Notes: generated from the letters alone by a model not told the origin. DNA of 44,127 nt from Io17-Chloro-G2 sp034428715 (GCA_034428715.1 DAOUHE010000026.1:1-44127); one strand, 5' to 3'; shown: positions 33,064 to 43,242, counted from the first letter of the stretch. A program made the numbers and translations.

Positions 33064-34155
33064 TTACATTTCGTGGAGGCGAGGCAGCACCTTGGTCCCG
33101 AACAACTGAATGGCGTGCAGCGATTTCTCTTTTTCACCGGTGGAGAAAATGAGCTCGACAACGCCCACTCCTACCTCGTCGTGAAGACGCTTTATCTGCG
33201 ACAAAATAGTTTCAGGGCCGCCAACCAGGACCTGTCCAAGCTCAATACGGTCATTGATATCTGTGTAGCGGTCCCGTTCCATACCTAGCTGCCCCCTGGG
33301 GTCGCGTCCCCAATAGCCCGCTCCCCCAACAGCCTGGTTCAGAGCCGGGGTTCCCAAAGAGGCGCGTGGCCCCCCGGCAGCCCGGGCGTCCTCGTGCGCT
33401 TGCTCATCGGTTTCGGCCAAGTTGATACCGATGCGATAGATGATCTCGTCAGGAGAAGGGTCCCAACCTGCGGCATGGGACTGCTCGCGGTAGTAGCGCG
33501 CCGCATCGCGGGCCAGGGGCAACGTGGTGACCGCAAACCCTATCCCAATGTGGTTGCGCGCGGCGAACTCCCCCGACTCGGGGCTGGAGCCGGAGATGTA
33601 TATTGGCGGGTGCGGCTGTTGTACAGGGCGAGGCCAGATGGAAATGGATCGGTAGTCGTAGTAGCGGCCCAGCCAGCCAAAGGGTTGCGGCTCGGTCCAG
33701 GCCTTCACGATAAGCTCCAGCGCTTCATCAAACCGCTCGCGGGACTCTGCCGGGTTGGTGCCGTAGGTCACGTATTCGTTTCTAGTACCGCGCATCATTC
33801 CCGCCACCACTCGGCCGCCGGTCATCGTGTCCAGCATGGCGAACTCTTCGGCCACCCGAACTGGATTTATCATGGGTATCGTCGGACCGAGGAGGGCTAT
33901 CTTCGCGCGGCGTACCCGCTGCGTCATTGCACCCGCCAGCACCATGGGGTTTGGTGTCAGGGAAAACGGCGCGTAGTGGTGCTCGGCAGTACTTACCCAG
34001 TCAAACCCCACTTGGTCCGCGAGCTCGAATTGGGTAAGGCTCCATTCCATCGTCTGCTCAGCTATTTTCGGATCATAGGAGTCAACCGGAACGGGCCATT
34101 TTCCTTCCGGCGCCGGCCCTGTATACCGTGTTGGAGCGAACAACGCTGCTTTCAT
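33064..34155 (-). CDS. LLM class flavin-dependent monooxygenase (third paralogue)
   Basis: 363 residues. The ATG at 34155 has GGAGGG ten bases upstream and starts MKAALFAPTRYTGPAPEGKW, typical of this group. Signatures are QVGFDWVSTAEHHYAPFSL, LLGPTIPMINPVRVAEEFAM, TGGRVVAGMMRGTRNEYVTY, ESRERFDEALELIVKAWTEP and QQPHPPIYISGSSPESGEFA. The form is the long FMNH2-dependent monooxygenase with a C-terminal VELIFSTGEKEKSLHAIQLF segment. The substrate is unknown. It is followed by the alpha/beta hydrolase gene. Divergence from the LLM proteins at 14110 and 20503 indicates old paralogues rather than recent copies. Confidence 0.92.
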   Translation of the reverse strand: MKAALFAPTRYTGPAPEGKWPVPVDSYDPKIAEQTMEWSLTQFELADQVGFDWVSTAEHHYAPFSLTPNPMVLAGAMTQRVRRAKIALLGPTIPMINPVRVAEEFAMLDTMTGGRVVAGMMRGTRNEYVTYGTNPAESRERFDEALELIVKAWTEPQPFGWLGRYYDYRSISIWPRPVQQPHPPIYISGSSPESGEFAARNHIGIGFAVTTLPLARDAARYYREQSHAAGWDPSPDEIIYRIGINLAETDEQAHEDARAAGGPRASLGTPALNQAVGGAGYWGRDPRGQLGMERDRYTDINDRIELGQVLVGGPETILSQIKRLHDEVGVGVVELIFSTGEKEKSLHAIQLFGTKVLPRLHEM

Positions 34156-34657
34156 CAGTGGTTTCCCTCCTGTCGGTGAAAGGTGTCTATTTCTATTCCA
34201 CCCTGGGCTCCTGAGGATGGAACTCTCTCCCGCGATCCGGACAAATTTAGGGTGTCCAAGATCACTGTTTTTGGGAAATTCAAATCCGGGCGAAATCAGC
34301 CGCTGTTTGATCTGCACCCAATGAGGCCCGGTGTACTAATAGTTTGCGAATAAATTTCCTCGAACGGGGCCGTCCATAGTCTAACATGGAGTCCGTTCCG
34401 GCAAGGGCGTGTCAGCCCGACCTGCCGAAACTCAACCCTATCAAAACATTCGGAGTGATCGCCATTTATGGCTTTCTAAAACCTTCGGTCATTTTGGCCA
34501 GGTCAACCGCTCCAGCCGGCAGTGTCCGCCACCGCTGGTTCTAAGATGTATCCTCGGAAGGTGTAAAATTGGGGGCGCCAAAGGGACTTTGTGTTAGAGC
34601 CTATTTGACGCTTTAGCAAGGTGCTGTCACTATTCGAAATCCGATGACGGAGTAGCT
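34156..34657. other. 502-base divergent intergenic region
   Basis: It lies between two divergent genes and must carry promoters for both. TTGACG at 34603-34608 is followed by AT-rich but non-consensus -10 sequence before the methyltransferase. No open frame or repeat is convincing. Confidence 0.4.
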
Positions 34658-35305
34658 ATGGACTGTTGCAACATCAATGGCCTAAACGACGTATTCAACA
34701 AATCCAGAGCGGCCAAGGAGTCCAGGCGGTACCTCAGAAATGGGCTGGACCGGCGGACCACCATGGTGGTCGGATGCCTTAGCGATCAAGGAGTCTCTGG
34801 AGCTTCCATTCTGGAGATCGGATGCGGTGTTGGCTCTCTGCACCTGGAACTGTTGAAACATGGCGCTGTGACGGCATTCGGAGTGGACGTTTCCCAGGCC
34901 TACATTGAGGCGGCCGCCGGTTTGTCGCGTACTCTAGGGTTTCAAGATGCCACCCAATACTACTTGGGGAACTTTGTCGACCTGGATAAGGACATCCCGC
35001 CAGCGGACATGGTGGTTCTCGACCGGGTCATATGCTGCTATCCGGACATGAAAGGGTTGGTCACAGCCTCCGCAGAGCACGCTCAACGGCTCTACGTTTT
35101 GACCTTCCCTCGCCGGACCTGGTGGATGCGAGTTGGCGCCTGGACATTTAATTTTGGCCTCAGCGTGATGCGGCGGGAATTCAGATTCTTTCTGCACCAT
35201 CCCGAGGAAATAAAGGCGGCGATCGAAGCTGCCCAGTTCTCCCTTATCCAATCAGCGAAGCAAGGACCTTGGGAAATGGCGGCGTTCCGGCGCCATCAGG
35301 CTTAA
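34658..35305 (+). CDS. Class I SAM-dependent methyltransferase
   Basis: 215 residues. The SAM-binding motif EIGCGVGSLHLELLKHG begins at residue 53, with FGVDVSQAYIEAA after the second strand and MVVLDRVICCYPDM as motif post-I. The DRVICCYPDM and VLTFPRRTWWMRVGAW segments recall magnesium-protoporphyrin O-methyltransferase relatives, but many non-photosynthetic bacteria carry such genes and no pigment genes are nearby, so the substrate is open. GGAGTAG lies close before the ATG. It reads in the same direction as the MFS gene 169 bases further on. Confidence 0.85.
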   Translation: MDCCNINGLNDVFNKSRAAKESRRYLRNGLDRRTTMVVGCLSDQGVSGASILEIGCGVGSLHLELLKHGAVTAFGVDVSQAYIEAAAGLSRTLGFQDATQYYLGNFVDLDKDIPPADMVVLDRVICCYPDMKGLVTASAEHAQRLYVLTFPRRTWWMRVGAWTFNFGLSVMRREFRFFLHHPEEIKAAIEAAQFSLIQSAKQGPWEMAAFRRHQA

Positions 35306-35474
35306 ACGGCAACAACCGGAGCATGTCAGATCATCCGTGTCCATACGGTCTATATTATGATGGTTGTTACCCCGTTCAGGGCCGGGAACCCAGGGATTAA
35401 AATTTTCTATACTATACTGTCTAGGCGTGCCTGACTCCTCGTGTTTCGTATTTATTGAACGGTAGCTAAAACCT

Positions 35475-36740
35475 ATGGCTGATTCAACCCGTCCAGATAC
35501 CCAGGTTTCCATCGAGGAGCCGGTAGGCTCTTCTATTGAACGCAACTCGGTCCTCTGGCTGACCAACGTCTCCCAAGGTGTCAACCATTTTCAGAACGAA
35601 ATGCTGGCGGTGCTTTATGTACCCATTCTGCCGGAACTGGGGTTTAGCTATACCCAACTTGGAGCGCTGACCGCGATCCGAAGCGTATTCGGCGGTGCGG
35701 TCCAGGGCCTTTATGGTTTCGCGACTCCCTTTGTCTCCCGGACGTGGCTCCTAGGCATCGGGAACATCGTTCTGGGCATTGGAACGTTGTTGACCGGTTT
35801 CGCCTTCTCCTTTGGCAGCTTCCTGGGGGCCCGTGCGGTGGCCGCAGCGGGAGGAAGCGCACAACACCCGGTGGGATATAGCCTGCTCGCAGGCTACTTC
35901 CCAAGAACCCGAGGGGCGATTCTGGCGCTGAACAGCAGTATATCCAACGTCCGTGGGCTGGTAGCCCCTTTGGCGGCCGGAGGCCTGCTGCTCATCTTGG
36001 GCTGGCGTCAGATTTTCTTCGTCGTGGCATTCATCAGTGTTGCCGTAGGGATGGTCTATTTCTTGTACGGGAATAAGGTCGATCCAGCAGGCGGTGATCG
36101 GAGCTCTGGCCGTGGGAAATTGGTCCAAGGTAAAGCCAGCTATGTCAGGGCATTCCACAACAGGAACATGATTCTGGTATCTCTGGTGATGATGGTCGGT
36201 GGAGCGGGCCGTGGTCTTACCGTCATTTTCCTGGCCCAGCATTTCAAGAATGACCTTGGCCTTTCCACGTTCATGGTTGGTGTGGCTGTCACTGCCATGC
36301 TGGCGGGAGGTGTGATCGGCCCCATTGCCTTTGGCTGGATCTCGGACCGGACGTCACGAAAGAGGGTGACTCAGGTATCCCTCGTGCTTTCGGCCATTGC
36401 CAGTCTGTGGCTCGCCTTTCAAGGAGCCTTCTTGCCATCCCTTTTGACGAGCCTGATATTCTATGGGATAGTCACACGCTCCCGCATGACCCTTACCTTG
36501 TCATTGGTGGCGGACTCGCTCCCGGATGAAGATCGGGACGCCGCCTTCAGTGTTTTTTCCTTCCTGGGCTTTGCCTCGGCGCCCTTCTGGATTCTGCTGA
36601 TCGCACGCCTTATGGACGGGCCCGGGTTCACCGTAGCCTTTTCAATTGTAGCCCTGTCCTTTCTGGCCGAAGTGGTTGTAATGGCGTTCGTGGTAGACCC
36701 TCAACGCTCCTCGCAGATGGAAGCACAGGCCCGAGGTTGA
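35475..36740 (+). CDS. Major facilitator superfamily transporter
   Basis: 421 residues with about 12 hydrophobic segments. Recognisable are FQNEMLAVLYVPILPELGFS at the first helix, ARAVAAAGGSAQHPVGYSLL in helix 4, and the family's loop signature in the second half, GWISDRTSRKRVTQVSLVLS. A soluble N-terminal leader of about 30 residues is polar. Function: proton-coupled transport of a small molecule, unknown which. The ATG has only a poor binding site, so another start is possible. It follows the methyltransferase gene on the same strand. Confidence 0.88.
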   Translation: MADSTRPDTQVSIEEPVGSSIERNSVLWLTNVSQGVNHFQNEMLAVLYVPILPELGFSYTQLGALTAIRSVFGGAVQGLYGFATPFVSRTWLLGIGNIVLGIGTLLTGFAFSFGSFLGARAVAAAGGSAQHPVGYSLLAGYFPRTRGAILALNSSISNVRGLVAPLAAGGLLLILGWRQIFFVVAFISVAVGMVYFLYGNKVDPAGGDRSSGRGKLVQGKASYVRAFHNRNMILVSLVMMVGGAGRGLTVIFLAQHFKNDLGLSTFMVGVAVTAMLAGGVIGPIAFGWISDRTSRKRVTQVSLVLSAIASLWLAFQGAFLPSLLTSLIFYGIVTRSRMTLTLSLVADSLPDEDRDAAFSVFSFLGFASAPFWILLIARLMDGPGFTVAFSIVALSFLAEVVVMAFVVDPQRSSQMEAQARG

Positions 36741-37189
36741 AACTTCTTGATGAAACCTGACTGCGAACCCCTCTCCACATTCCGAAATGCCGGTCAATCC
36801 GCGAATAACCGAACACTCGGAGGGTTTTTCTTACCGTCCTCTTCTTCGGCATTGGCTCAGTACCCCTCGTTATGCTGGACGATCTCCTCTCAGTCCTGAT
36901 CGGTATTGTCGCTCCCTACAGAATTTGGCCTTGGCCTACCGCGGGCATCTTCCGGCGCGGGCGCCGTACGTCAGTCATCTGGTTGAATCCCCCCAAATAT
37001 GGACCGTTCGGGCATTCCCCAGGCGTGAAAGGCCCCAAATACCATGCGCCGAGAGCCACGGAGAGGTGTTTTCAAAGCCCAAGGTGGCGTCTCACAAGGG
37101 CCCTAACTTGGATGGGTCAGCAAGCTGCGGAACGTGGATTGAGTGCTGAAGTAGAGTCAAGCACGGCGGGGAAAGCCTAGATATTAGAC
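36741..37189. other. 449-base gap between convergent genes, no gene recognised
   Basis: Open frames of 102-120 codons exist on the plus strand (36787-37149 and 36872-37180) but they overlap each other and lack family resemblance or strong binding sites. CCGAACACTCGG followed by AGGGTTTTTC at 36809-36828 may be a weak terminator for the MFS gene. Confidence 0.35.
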
Positions 37190-38812
37190 CTATAACCCTA
37201 GCTTCTCTTCCGCCAATTCCCGGAGTTTGAATTTCTGGACCTTGCCGCTGGGAGTCATGGGGTATCCTTCCATGAAAAGCACATGACGTGGCAACTTGAA
37301 GCTGGCCAATTTACCACGGCAGTAATCTATAAGGCCGCCCGCCGAGACCTCTTGCCCATCCACAGGAACTATGCAGGCGCATGCTACTTCGCTCAGGCGT
37401 TCATCTGGAACTCCGACGACCTGCGCTTCGGCCACTGCCGGGTGACCCAATAGGAGCGCTTCCACCTCAACGGGATCCACGTTCTCTCCCCCGACTTTCA
37501 ACAGTTCTTTGTAACGGCCCATGAAGCGGACGAAACCGTCATCCCGGATCGTGGCAACGTCTCCCGTACGAAACCATCCCTCTTGGTCGATAGCCTGGGC
37601 GGTCTCCTCTGGTTTTTTGTAGTACCCCTGCATCATCGCATAGGTTCGGACGCATAACTCGCCCATCTCGCTAGGTGGCAACTCGGCCCTCGATTCGGGG
37701 TCTACAACTTTGAACTCGTACCCTGGGAGGGGATACCCGGACCCTAGGCAACGATCGTCCTCACTGGAATCCAGGTAAGACATGGATGCCCCTACTCCCA
37801 CCTCGGTCATCCCCCATCCCGTCCTACAAAGCAATTCCTGAGTGAGGCGGGCCACTGTTTCACTGCTGGCCAGTCCGGCAGCGAGAAGACCTGTGCGTAG
37901 GCTGCTTCGGTCAGTGGATTGGCAATCTGGGTGGGAGGTCAACCCGTGGAAATGGGTGTCGAAGCCGTGCAAAACGGTGACATTTTCGCGCTGAATAAGT
38001 TGCAACGCTTCAGCGGGGTCGAAGACGGTGGTAAGGACAGTACGCGCACCGGTCATGGTGGACATGAGGGGCCCTTCGTAAAGCCCAAAGGCATGAAATA
38101 GAGGAAGGTACATCAATATAACGTCCCGTGGGGTCATGCCCATCCTGTTGGCTTCATCGCTCACGTTCCGCAGAATATTGTGCGTGTGCATGACTCCCTT
38201 GGGGAAACCGGTCGTACCAGAGGTGTACATGATCAAAACGGGGCGGTCGGGGTCGATCATTTGTTGACGTTGCTCTAACTCGCGAGAGGGGACTGCTTCA
38301 GCGGACGATAAAACGTCCTCCCATCCGACAGTGCCACGATAATTCGTGTCACCCACTACCACGATTCTTTTTAATGCTGGGAATCTCTGAGGACCTAGGT
38401 TGTTGGGATCACCAGTTTCCACCTCTGGACATAGCTCCCGGACCATCCCTAGATAATCAACCGGGCCTGACCGGTCCACCGTGATCAACGTCGTGGCATC
38501 TGATTGTCGAACCACGTAATCTAGGTCGTTGGTGCGAAAACGTGTGTTGATGGGCACTAGAACGGCGCCGATCTTGGCCACCGCGAAAAGTGCGTGGATC
38601 CACTCTGGGCGGTTGGGCATCCACAGGGCGACTTTTTCGCCGGGCTGTATACCAATCTGTATCAAACTCTTTGCAACGCGGTCCACCTGCTCCTTTAATT
38701 GACCGAATCCCCACCGGCTGCCTTCAAAACATAGAGCCTCTTTGGTACCGAATCTTCGAGCGGCCACATCCACCAGTGAACCTATGGGTGTTTTCTCAAA
38801 CCAATCCGGCAT
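37190..38812 (-). CDS. Acyl-CoA synthetase (AMP-dependent ligase)
   Basis: 540 residues; activates a carboxylic acid as acyl-AMP and then acyl-CoA. The nucleotide-binding motif YTSGTTGFPKGVMHTH starts at residue 196. The adenine-site segment GWGMTEVGVGAS follows, then EGWFRTGDVATIRDDGFVRF and GRYKELLKVGGENVDPVEVE. The C-terminal catalytic Lys524 is in PSGKVQKFKLRE. The protein resembles medium- or long-chain/feruloyl-type ligases of the FadD class, with HGFDTHFHGL as a family-specific stretch. GGAAGG precedes the ATG. It stands alone on the minus strand, converging on the MFS gene. Confidence 0.92.
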   Translation of the reverse strand: MPDWFEKTPIGSLVDVAARRFGTKEALCFEGSRWGFGQLKEQVDRVAKSLIQIGIQPGEKVALWMPNRPEWIHALFAVAKIGAVLVPINTRFRTNDLDYVVRQSDATTLITVDRSGPVDYLGMVRELCPEVETGDPNNLGPQRFPALKRIVVVGDTNYRGTVGWEDVLSSAEAVPSRELEQRQQMIDPDRPVLIMYTSGTTGFPKGVMHTHNILRNVSDEANRMGMTPRDVILMYLPLFHAFGLYEGPLMSTMTGARTVLTTVFDPAEALQLIQRENVTVLHGFDTHFHGLTSHPDCQSTDRSSLRTGLLAAGLASSETVARLTQELLCRTGWGMTEVGVGASMSYLDSSEDDRCLGSGYPLPGYEFKVVDPESRAELPPSEMGELCVRTYAMMQGYYKKPEETAQAIDQEGWFRTGDVATIRDDGFVRFMGRYKELLKVGGENVDPVEVEALLLGHPAVAEAQVVGVPDERLSEVACACIVPVDGQEVSAGGLIDYCRGKLASFKLPRHVLFMEGYPMTPSGKVQKFKLRELAEEKLGL

Positions 38813-39200
38813 TTTCTACCTTCCTCTATCGGTTACCATTACCGCGAGTGCCGGCGGCCACTCACTAACTCCGTAACCAAGACCACGATATCAGCGACGA
38901 CCGATAAACGTAAGGCGTTTTTTCATCCCGTGGTTACTGCCTCCGAGCGCGGTTCCTAATGTAACATGCCTTCCCGCCGAGACGGGCCTCCAATCGCAGC
39001 GAAAGACACCGCCAGCGAGATTGAAAGACTTTTGGCGCGGCTTTCCAAGGAGAAGCGCTTGCTGAACTAACATAAAGAGTGGTACAAAGATCTAATACAG
39101 GTCAAGTTCCTTGGTACCAGCGGAAAGATCCATAAGCACTTCATTAAACACTCACGGCAGTTGTAACGCCAAGTTCTAAAATATGGGGAGGTGAAAGTCA
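38813..39200. other. 388-base divergent region, only a doubtful short frame
   Basis: On the plus strand 38969-39073 encodes a 34-residue helix-prone peptide (MPSRRDGPPIAAKDTASEIE, then LLARLSKEKRLLN) and after a TAA the frame continues HKEWYKDLIQVKFLG. This may be a broken small gene. No further structure was found; the promoters of both flanking genes must lie here. Confidence 0.35.
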
Positions 39201-41510
39201 ATGGCTTCTAATGTTGTACTTTCGACGAAAGAGTTCAACGTGGTGGGCACCAGGCCCATCCGCCACGATGGTATAGATAAAGTTACCGGCCGGGCGCGCT
39301 TCAGCGCCGACATCAACCTGCCGGGACTGCTCCACGGTAAGATCGCTCGCAGTCCACACCCTCACGCTAGAATCAGGTCCATCGACACCACCAGGGCCCT
39401 GGCATTATTTGGCGTCGAAGCGGTGGTGACCGGTGCTGATCTTCCCACTCCGAGTGGAAGACTCAATGATCTCGGCGAAGGGGCGATGGTCAACCCCATG
39501 TTTCTAAGCAACAACGTCCTGGCTGGCGATAAGGTCTTGTATAAAGGGCATGCGGTTGCGGCCGTGGCGGCTATCAGTCCTCATATCGCCGAGCAGGCAG
39601 CAGCCCTTATAGATGTAGATTATGAGATTCTACCTTACACGATAGATGTTCTCGAATCCATGAAAGAAGACGCCCCTGTACTTCACGAGAGGCTCTTCAA
39701 CGCCGCCGACCCAAATGTCCGGCCGGGTGGATTAAAGTCCGAAGACGACACCACCAGATCCAGTAATATCGCCAACCACTATGTGTTTGAATTGGGAGAC
39801 ATCGGAAAAGGATTCCGGGAAGCAGACGTAATAGTGGAGCGGGAGTTCCGTACGCAATCGGTGCACCAGGGTTACATCGAGCCCCATTCCGCCACCGCCT
39901 TGTGGAGCGAAGACGGAAACCTGACCCTTTGGTGCTCCAGCCAAGGCCACTTTAACGTTAGAGACCAAGCGGCCATGGTCCTGGGGATACAAGTCGCGAA
40001 TATCAAGGTAGTGCCTATGGAAATAGGAGGTGGGTTTGGTGGGAAAACCTTGATTTACCTGGAACCAGTTGCCGCGATTCTGGCCAAAAAAACCGGCCAA
40101 GCGGTGAAGGTGTCAATGACCCGGGCCGATGTGTTTGAAGCCACTGGCCCCACCGCCGGAGGCTCATACAGGGTCAAGATTGGTGCCACTAAAGATGGGA
40201 AGATCACTGCGGCTGACGCGACCTTGATATACGAAGCGGGCGCTTTCCCGGGATCTCCAGTCGGTCCTGGATGCCAGTGCATATTTGCTCCCTATAACAT
40301 CGAACACGGCAGGGTCGAAGGATTCGACATAGTGCTGAACAAGCCGAAAACGGCTGCCTACCGGGCGCCCGGAGCACCCGCTGCCGCATTTGCCGGCGAG
40401 TCTGTGATTGACGAGATCGCCGAGAAGCTGGGGATGGACCCGTTGGAGTTTCGGCTGATCAATGGAGCTAAAGAGGGCACTAGGAGGATTACCGGCCCGG
40501 TCAATCCGAAGATCGGCTTTTTGGAAACCGTGGAGGCCGCCAAAGAGCATGACCACTACGCTGCTCCGCTATCAGGACCGAACCGAGGACGAGGTGTCGC
40601 CGGCGGTTTCTGGTTCAACGCCACTGGCCCCTCCAGTGCAACCGCCAGCGTGAACCCTGACGGCAGCATAAGTTTGGTAGAAGGCTCTCCGGACATCGGT
40701 GGCACACGGGTGGTGATGGCCCAGCACGTGGCAGAGGTCCTGGGGATCGCAGCCGAAGACGTGAGGCCGGTCGTGGGAGACACGGACTCAGTTGGCTATA
40801 CATCGCTGACCGGCGGCAGCAGTGTTGCCTTCAAAACAGGATGGGCTTCTTACGAAGCGGCGTTGGACGTGAAACAGCAACTGATTGCCCGAGCGGCCAA
40901 GATTTGGGACGTATCGGTGGATGACATTGATTACGACAATGGAGTCATGTCCCACAGGTCTGACCCTGAGCTGCGCATGACCCTCAAGCAACTCGCACCC
41001 AGATTGAACGGCACCGGCGGTCCGGTGATGGGACGTGGGAATGTCAACCCTCCTGGGGCCGGCGGCGCTTTCGCGGTACACATCGTGGACGTAGAGGTAG
41101 ATCCCGAGACAGGGAAAGTAGATATACTTCGCTATACAGCGGTTCAAGATGCCGGGAAGGCCATTCATCCCAGCTTCGTTGAAGGCCAAATGCAGGGTGG
41201 CGCCGTGCAGGGAATCGGTTGGGCTTTGAACGAGGAGTACTACTACAATCCCAATGAAGGAACGATGGCTAACTCCAGTTTCTTAGACTACCGGATGCCC
41301 ATCAGCCTGGACCTGCCGATGATCGACACGGTAATCGTGGAGGTGGCCAATCCAAGCCACCCGTATGGGGTCAGGGGGGTCGGGGAAATCCCAATAGTGC
41401 CTCCAATGGCCGCCATCGCCAACGCCATCCACAACGCCATCGGAGTCAGGATGAACAATTTGCCAATGTCTCCAGGGAAAATCCTTGAAGCCCTCTGGGG
41501 GAAAGGGTAA
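39201..41510 (+). CDS. Xanthine dehydrogenase family molybdopterin-binding (large) subunit
   Basis: 769 residues. Members hydroxylate substrates or oxidise CO or aldehydes at a Mo-molybdopterin cytosine dinucleotide site. The N-terminal a/b hammerhead domain (VVGTRPIRHDGIDKVTGRAR, HGKIARSPHPHARI) is followed by the Mo-binding domain: EIGGGFGGKTLIYLEPVAA, AYRAPGAPAAAFAGESVIDE, PDIGGTRVVMAQHVAEVLG and the GVGEIPIVPPMAAIANAI segment with the catalytic Glu. The sequence lacks the CoxL AYRCSFR loop, so it is not form I CO dehydrogenase. No FAD (medium) or 2Fe-2S (small) subunit gene lies next to it, which is unusual. GGGGAGGTG precedes the ATG. Confidence 0.92.
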   Translation: MASNVVLSTKEFNVVGTRPIRHDGIDKVTGRARFSADINLPGLLHGKIARSPHPHARIRSIDTTRALALFGVEAVVTGADLPTPSGRLNDLGEGAMVNPMFLSNNVLAGDKVLYKGHAVAAVAAISPHIAEQAAALIDVDYEILPYTIDVLESMKEDAPVLHERLFNAADPNVRPGGLKSEDDTTRSSNIANHYVFELGDIGKGFREADVIVEREFRTQSVHQGYIEPHSATALWSEDGNLTLWCSSQGHFNVRDQAAMVLGIQVANIKVVPMEIGGGFGGKTLIYLEPVAAILAKKTGQAVKVSMTRADVFEATGPTAGGSYRVKIGATKDGKITAADATLIYEAGAFPGSPVGPGCQCIFAPYNIEHGRVEGFDIVLNKPKTAAYRAPGAPAAAFAGESVIDEIAEKLGMDPLEFRLINGAKEGTRRITGPVNPKIGFLETVEAAKEHDHYAAPLSGPNRGRGVAGGFWFNATGPSSATASVNPDGSISLVEGSPDIGGTRVVMAQHVAEVLGIAAEDVRPVVGDTDSVGYTSLTGGSSVAFKTGWASYEAALDVKQQLIARAAKIWDVSVDDIDYDNGVMSHRSDPELRMTLKQLAPRLNGTGGPVMGRGNVNPPGAGGAFAVHIVDVEVDPETGKVDILRYTAVQDAGKAIHPSFVEGQMQGGAVQGIGWALNEEYYYNPNEGTMANSSFLDYRMPISLDLPMIDTVIVEVANPSHPYGVRGVGEIPIVPPMAAIANAIHNAIGVRMNNLPMSPGKILEALWGKG

Positions 41511-41998
41511 CCATCCGTTTCGGCCAAATCTAAAACATGAAATGGAAGTCTAAACCGTTTGATGTTGACAATCCCGGTATCTGACCCGAGGTACGGCTGC
41601 TACTCAAGGAGGAGAACCGTCTAGGCGTGGCCGAGGGCGCGTCTGCCTAAGGCGATCAGGCTCCCAGGATCTCCCGCCGGGACAGCACCCGGCTCCATTA
41701 ATGGCCGCATTGACCAAAGGGTAAACCCCGCCAAAGCAGTCATGGATTTGGTGTTATCGATGCTCTAACGCCGGAACGCATCGGGCATCCAGTAGCCCCA
41801 AGAAGGTTAAGTTTGTTCGACTCTCGAGATTGAGATACGTGGGCGAATGATGCAGCCAGGCGAAACAGCGGTGATGTCAGTGTCTGGAGGTCCAGAGGTG
41901 AGGACTTAAGGTTAGCCTTGACTGAGGAAAATGAGATAGCGCAGCCGCTGGTGCCCCACGGCTCCACATCTCCATTGCCTATATAGGGCCATGGAGTT
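41511..41998. other. 488 bases, no gene recognised; start of the mobile-element remnant
   Basis: It separates the molybdoenzyme from a decayed ATPase. Open frames are short and without family resemblance. I looked for a tRNA as an integration site in 41600-41760 and saw none convincing. Confidence 0.4.
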
Positions 41999-42529
41999 GT
42001 GGAGCTGGAAGTGGTGCGGCTTAGCGGCCACGAACGTCCCGGGCAAATGCACCCCCAGATCGAAGGTTTAGTTTCGGAGCGAACCACACCGTTGGTGCAT
42101 CGTGATTCAGGCCACGGTAAATCCTACCTGGTGATGGCAACGGCACCGTGTGTAGCTATGGGTACTCCATTCCTGGGCATGGCCACGGCGCAGGCCGGGG
42201 TCCTGTACGTGGATTGGGAGCTCGCCTAAGATGAGCAGACGCGGAGGGCTTTCGAAGTGGCGCAAGGACTTGAGAACAATTCGCCCCCGGATGGACTCGA
42301 CCACGTCCGAATCGATTACTCGTTGGCGGATTGTTTGGAGCGACTGGCCAAACGCGATGGGACCACGCCATATGGTCAGCTGGTCCTTGATTCGTTTGGG
42401 TTGGTATGCGGAGGAAATCCAGAGTCAGCCCGGTTCGCCATTCCTTTCTTCCGTCAGCTGAGGAGCCTGAGATGTACCGTACGAATATTGGACGGCCAGG
42501 GGTGTGGATCGGTGGGTGTGACCAGCTGA
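41999..42529 (+). pseudogene. RepA-like AAA ATPase/helicase remnant
   Basis: The frame reads PLVHRDSGHGKSYLVMATAP, a P-loop whose first Gly has become Arg, then MGTPFLGMATAQAGVLYVDW, the typical beta-strand before a second acidic motif, and then stops (TAA 42227-42229). Directly after the stop the same frame continues DEQTRRAFEVAQGLENN, the segment RIDYSLADCLERLAKRDG, and LVLDSFGLVCGGNPESARFA, where DSFGL is the Walker B equivalent. Thus a single stop interrupts a RepA/AAA_25-type ATPase, and frame and similarity fade after about 42480. Such ATPases accompany CHC2/Toprim primases in plasmids and integrative elements, like the decayed primase at the left end. Confidence 0.75.
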
Positions 42530-42737
42530 TGGCACCGGTGATCGACGGCGGGCCCTACCCGGACGGAAAATGTGGCTCTGAACAGGCGTTGACACCTATA
42601 CACAAACGTATATACTGTGCCGCCACACCGGAAACCACTGAGAACGGGGATCTCGGTTCTATAGCCATAGATCATTTCCTGGACGAATTGGCCAAGATCG
42701 TCCTAGCTATCGACCGGCGCAGGGAGCAAGCAGACCA

Positions 42738-43242
42738 ACGAGAGTTGCCGCCTACATCAAGGTCACAGGTCAGGATCAGGTGGACGGCCATCCCCTGGAC
42801 GCCCATATCCGGGCTATTCGAAATTATTGGCCAGGATTCATCCGGCGGGCGAGATGGAACGGTTAGAAGAGGAACGCCTCGAAGTGAAACAGACCCTAAA
42901 ATGCCTTGGCAATGCCTATGTTGATGGACTTTACGGGGACGAAGACTACACAAGAAAAAAGCCGTTCCTTGAAGAGCGGGTGGCCATCCCCGGTATCGCC
43001 GTGGCAATGAGGCAGAGAAGCTGCTGGAGAACCTGCCGAATCTTTGGTGGGAAGCCAACCTGACCGAGCGGCGAAAACTCCTGAAGTCAATGTTGGAGGC
43101 GGTGTAGGTGGACACCGTCGAGGAAAAGGTCATCGTGGCCATCCGGCCCAGGCCGGCGTTTCAGCCATTGTTTGAAATCGCCACCATCCGGGAAGACAGC
43201 GACGTGGTTTTAATAAAAGAGCCGCCTCAGGCTCAATGTTAG
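42738..43242 (+). pseudogene. Serine recombinase remnant (plus strand)
   Basis: The N-terminal resolvase start is readable as RVAAYIKVTGQDQVDGHPLD, then AHIRAIRNYW (42741-42827); the catalytic Ser region and the whole recombinase domain are missing. The sequence then jumps to the coiled-coil C-terminus in another frame: EMERLEEERLEVKQTLKCLG, then AYVDGLYGDEDYTRKK. A second shift near 43000 leads to GNEAEKLLENLPNLWWEANL, then TERRKLLKSMLEAV, a TAG at 43105-43107, and VDTVEEKVIVAIRPRPAF to the stop at 43240-43242. Large serine recombinases integrate and excise mobile elements; this copy is non-functional. Confidence 0.78.

Noticed and set aside
32970..33161. Longer N-terminus of the alpha/beta hydrolase
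   Set aside because: It would overlap the end of the upstream LLM gene and is Cys/Arg-rich; the ATG at 32969 is the natural start.
36872..37180. 102-codon plus-strand frame with a hydrophobic start
   Set aside because: It overlaps another frame, has no clear binding site, and its later part is Arg/Pro/Trp-rich without pattern.
41600..41760. Possible tRNA as integration site of the right-hand element
   Set aside because: No T-loop consensus and no acceptor stem pairing could be found.
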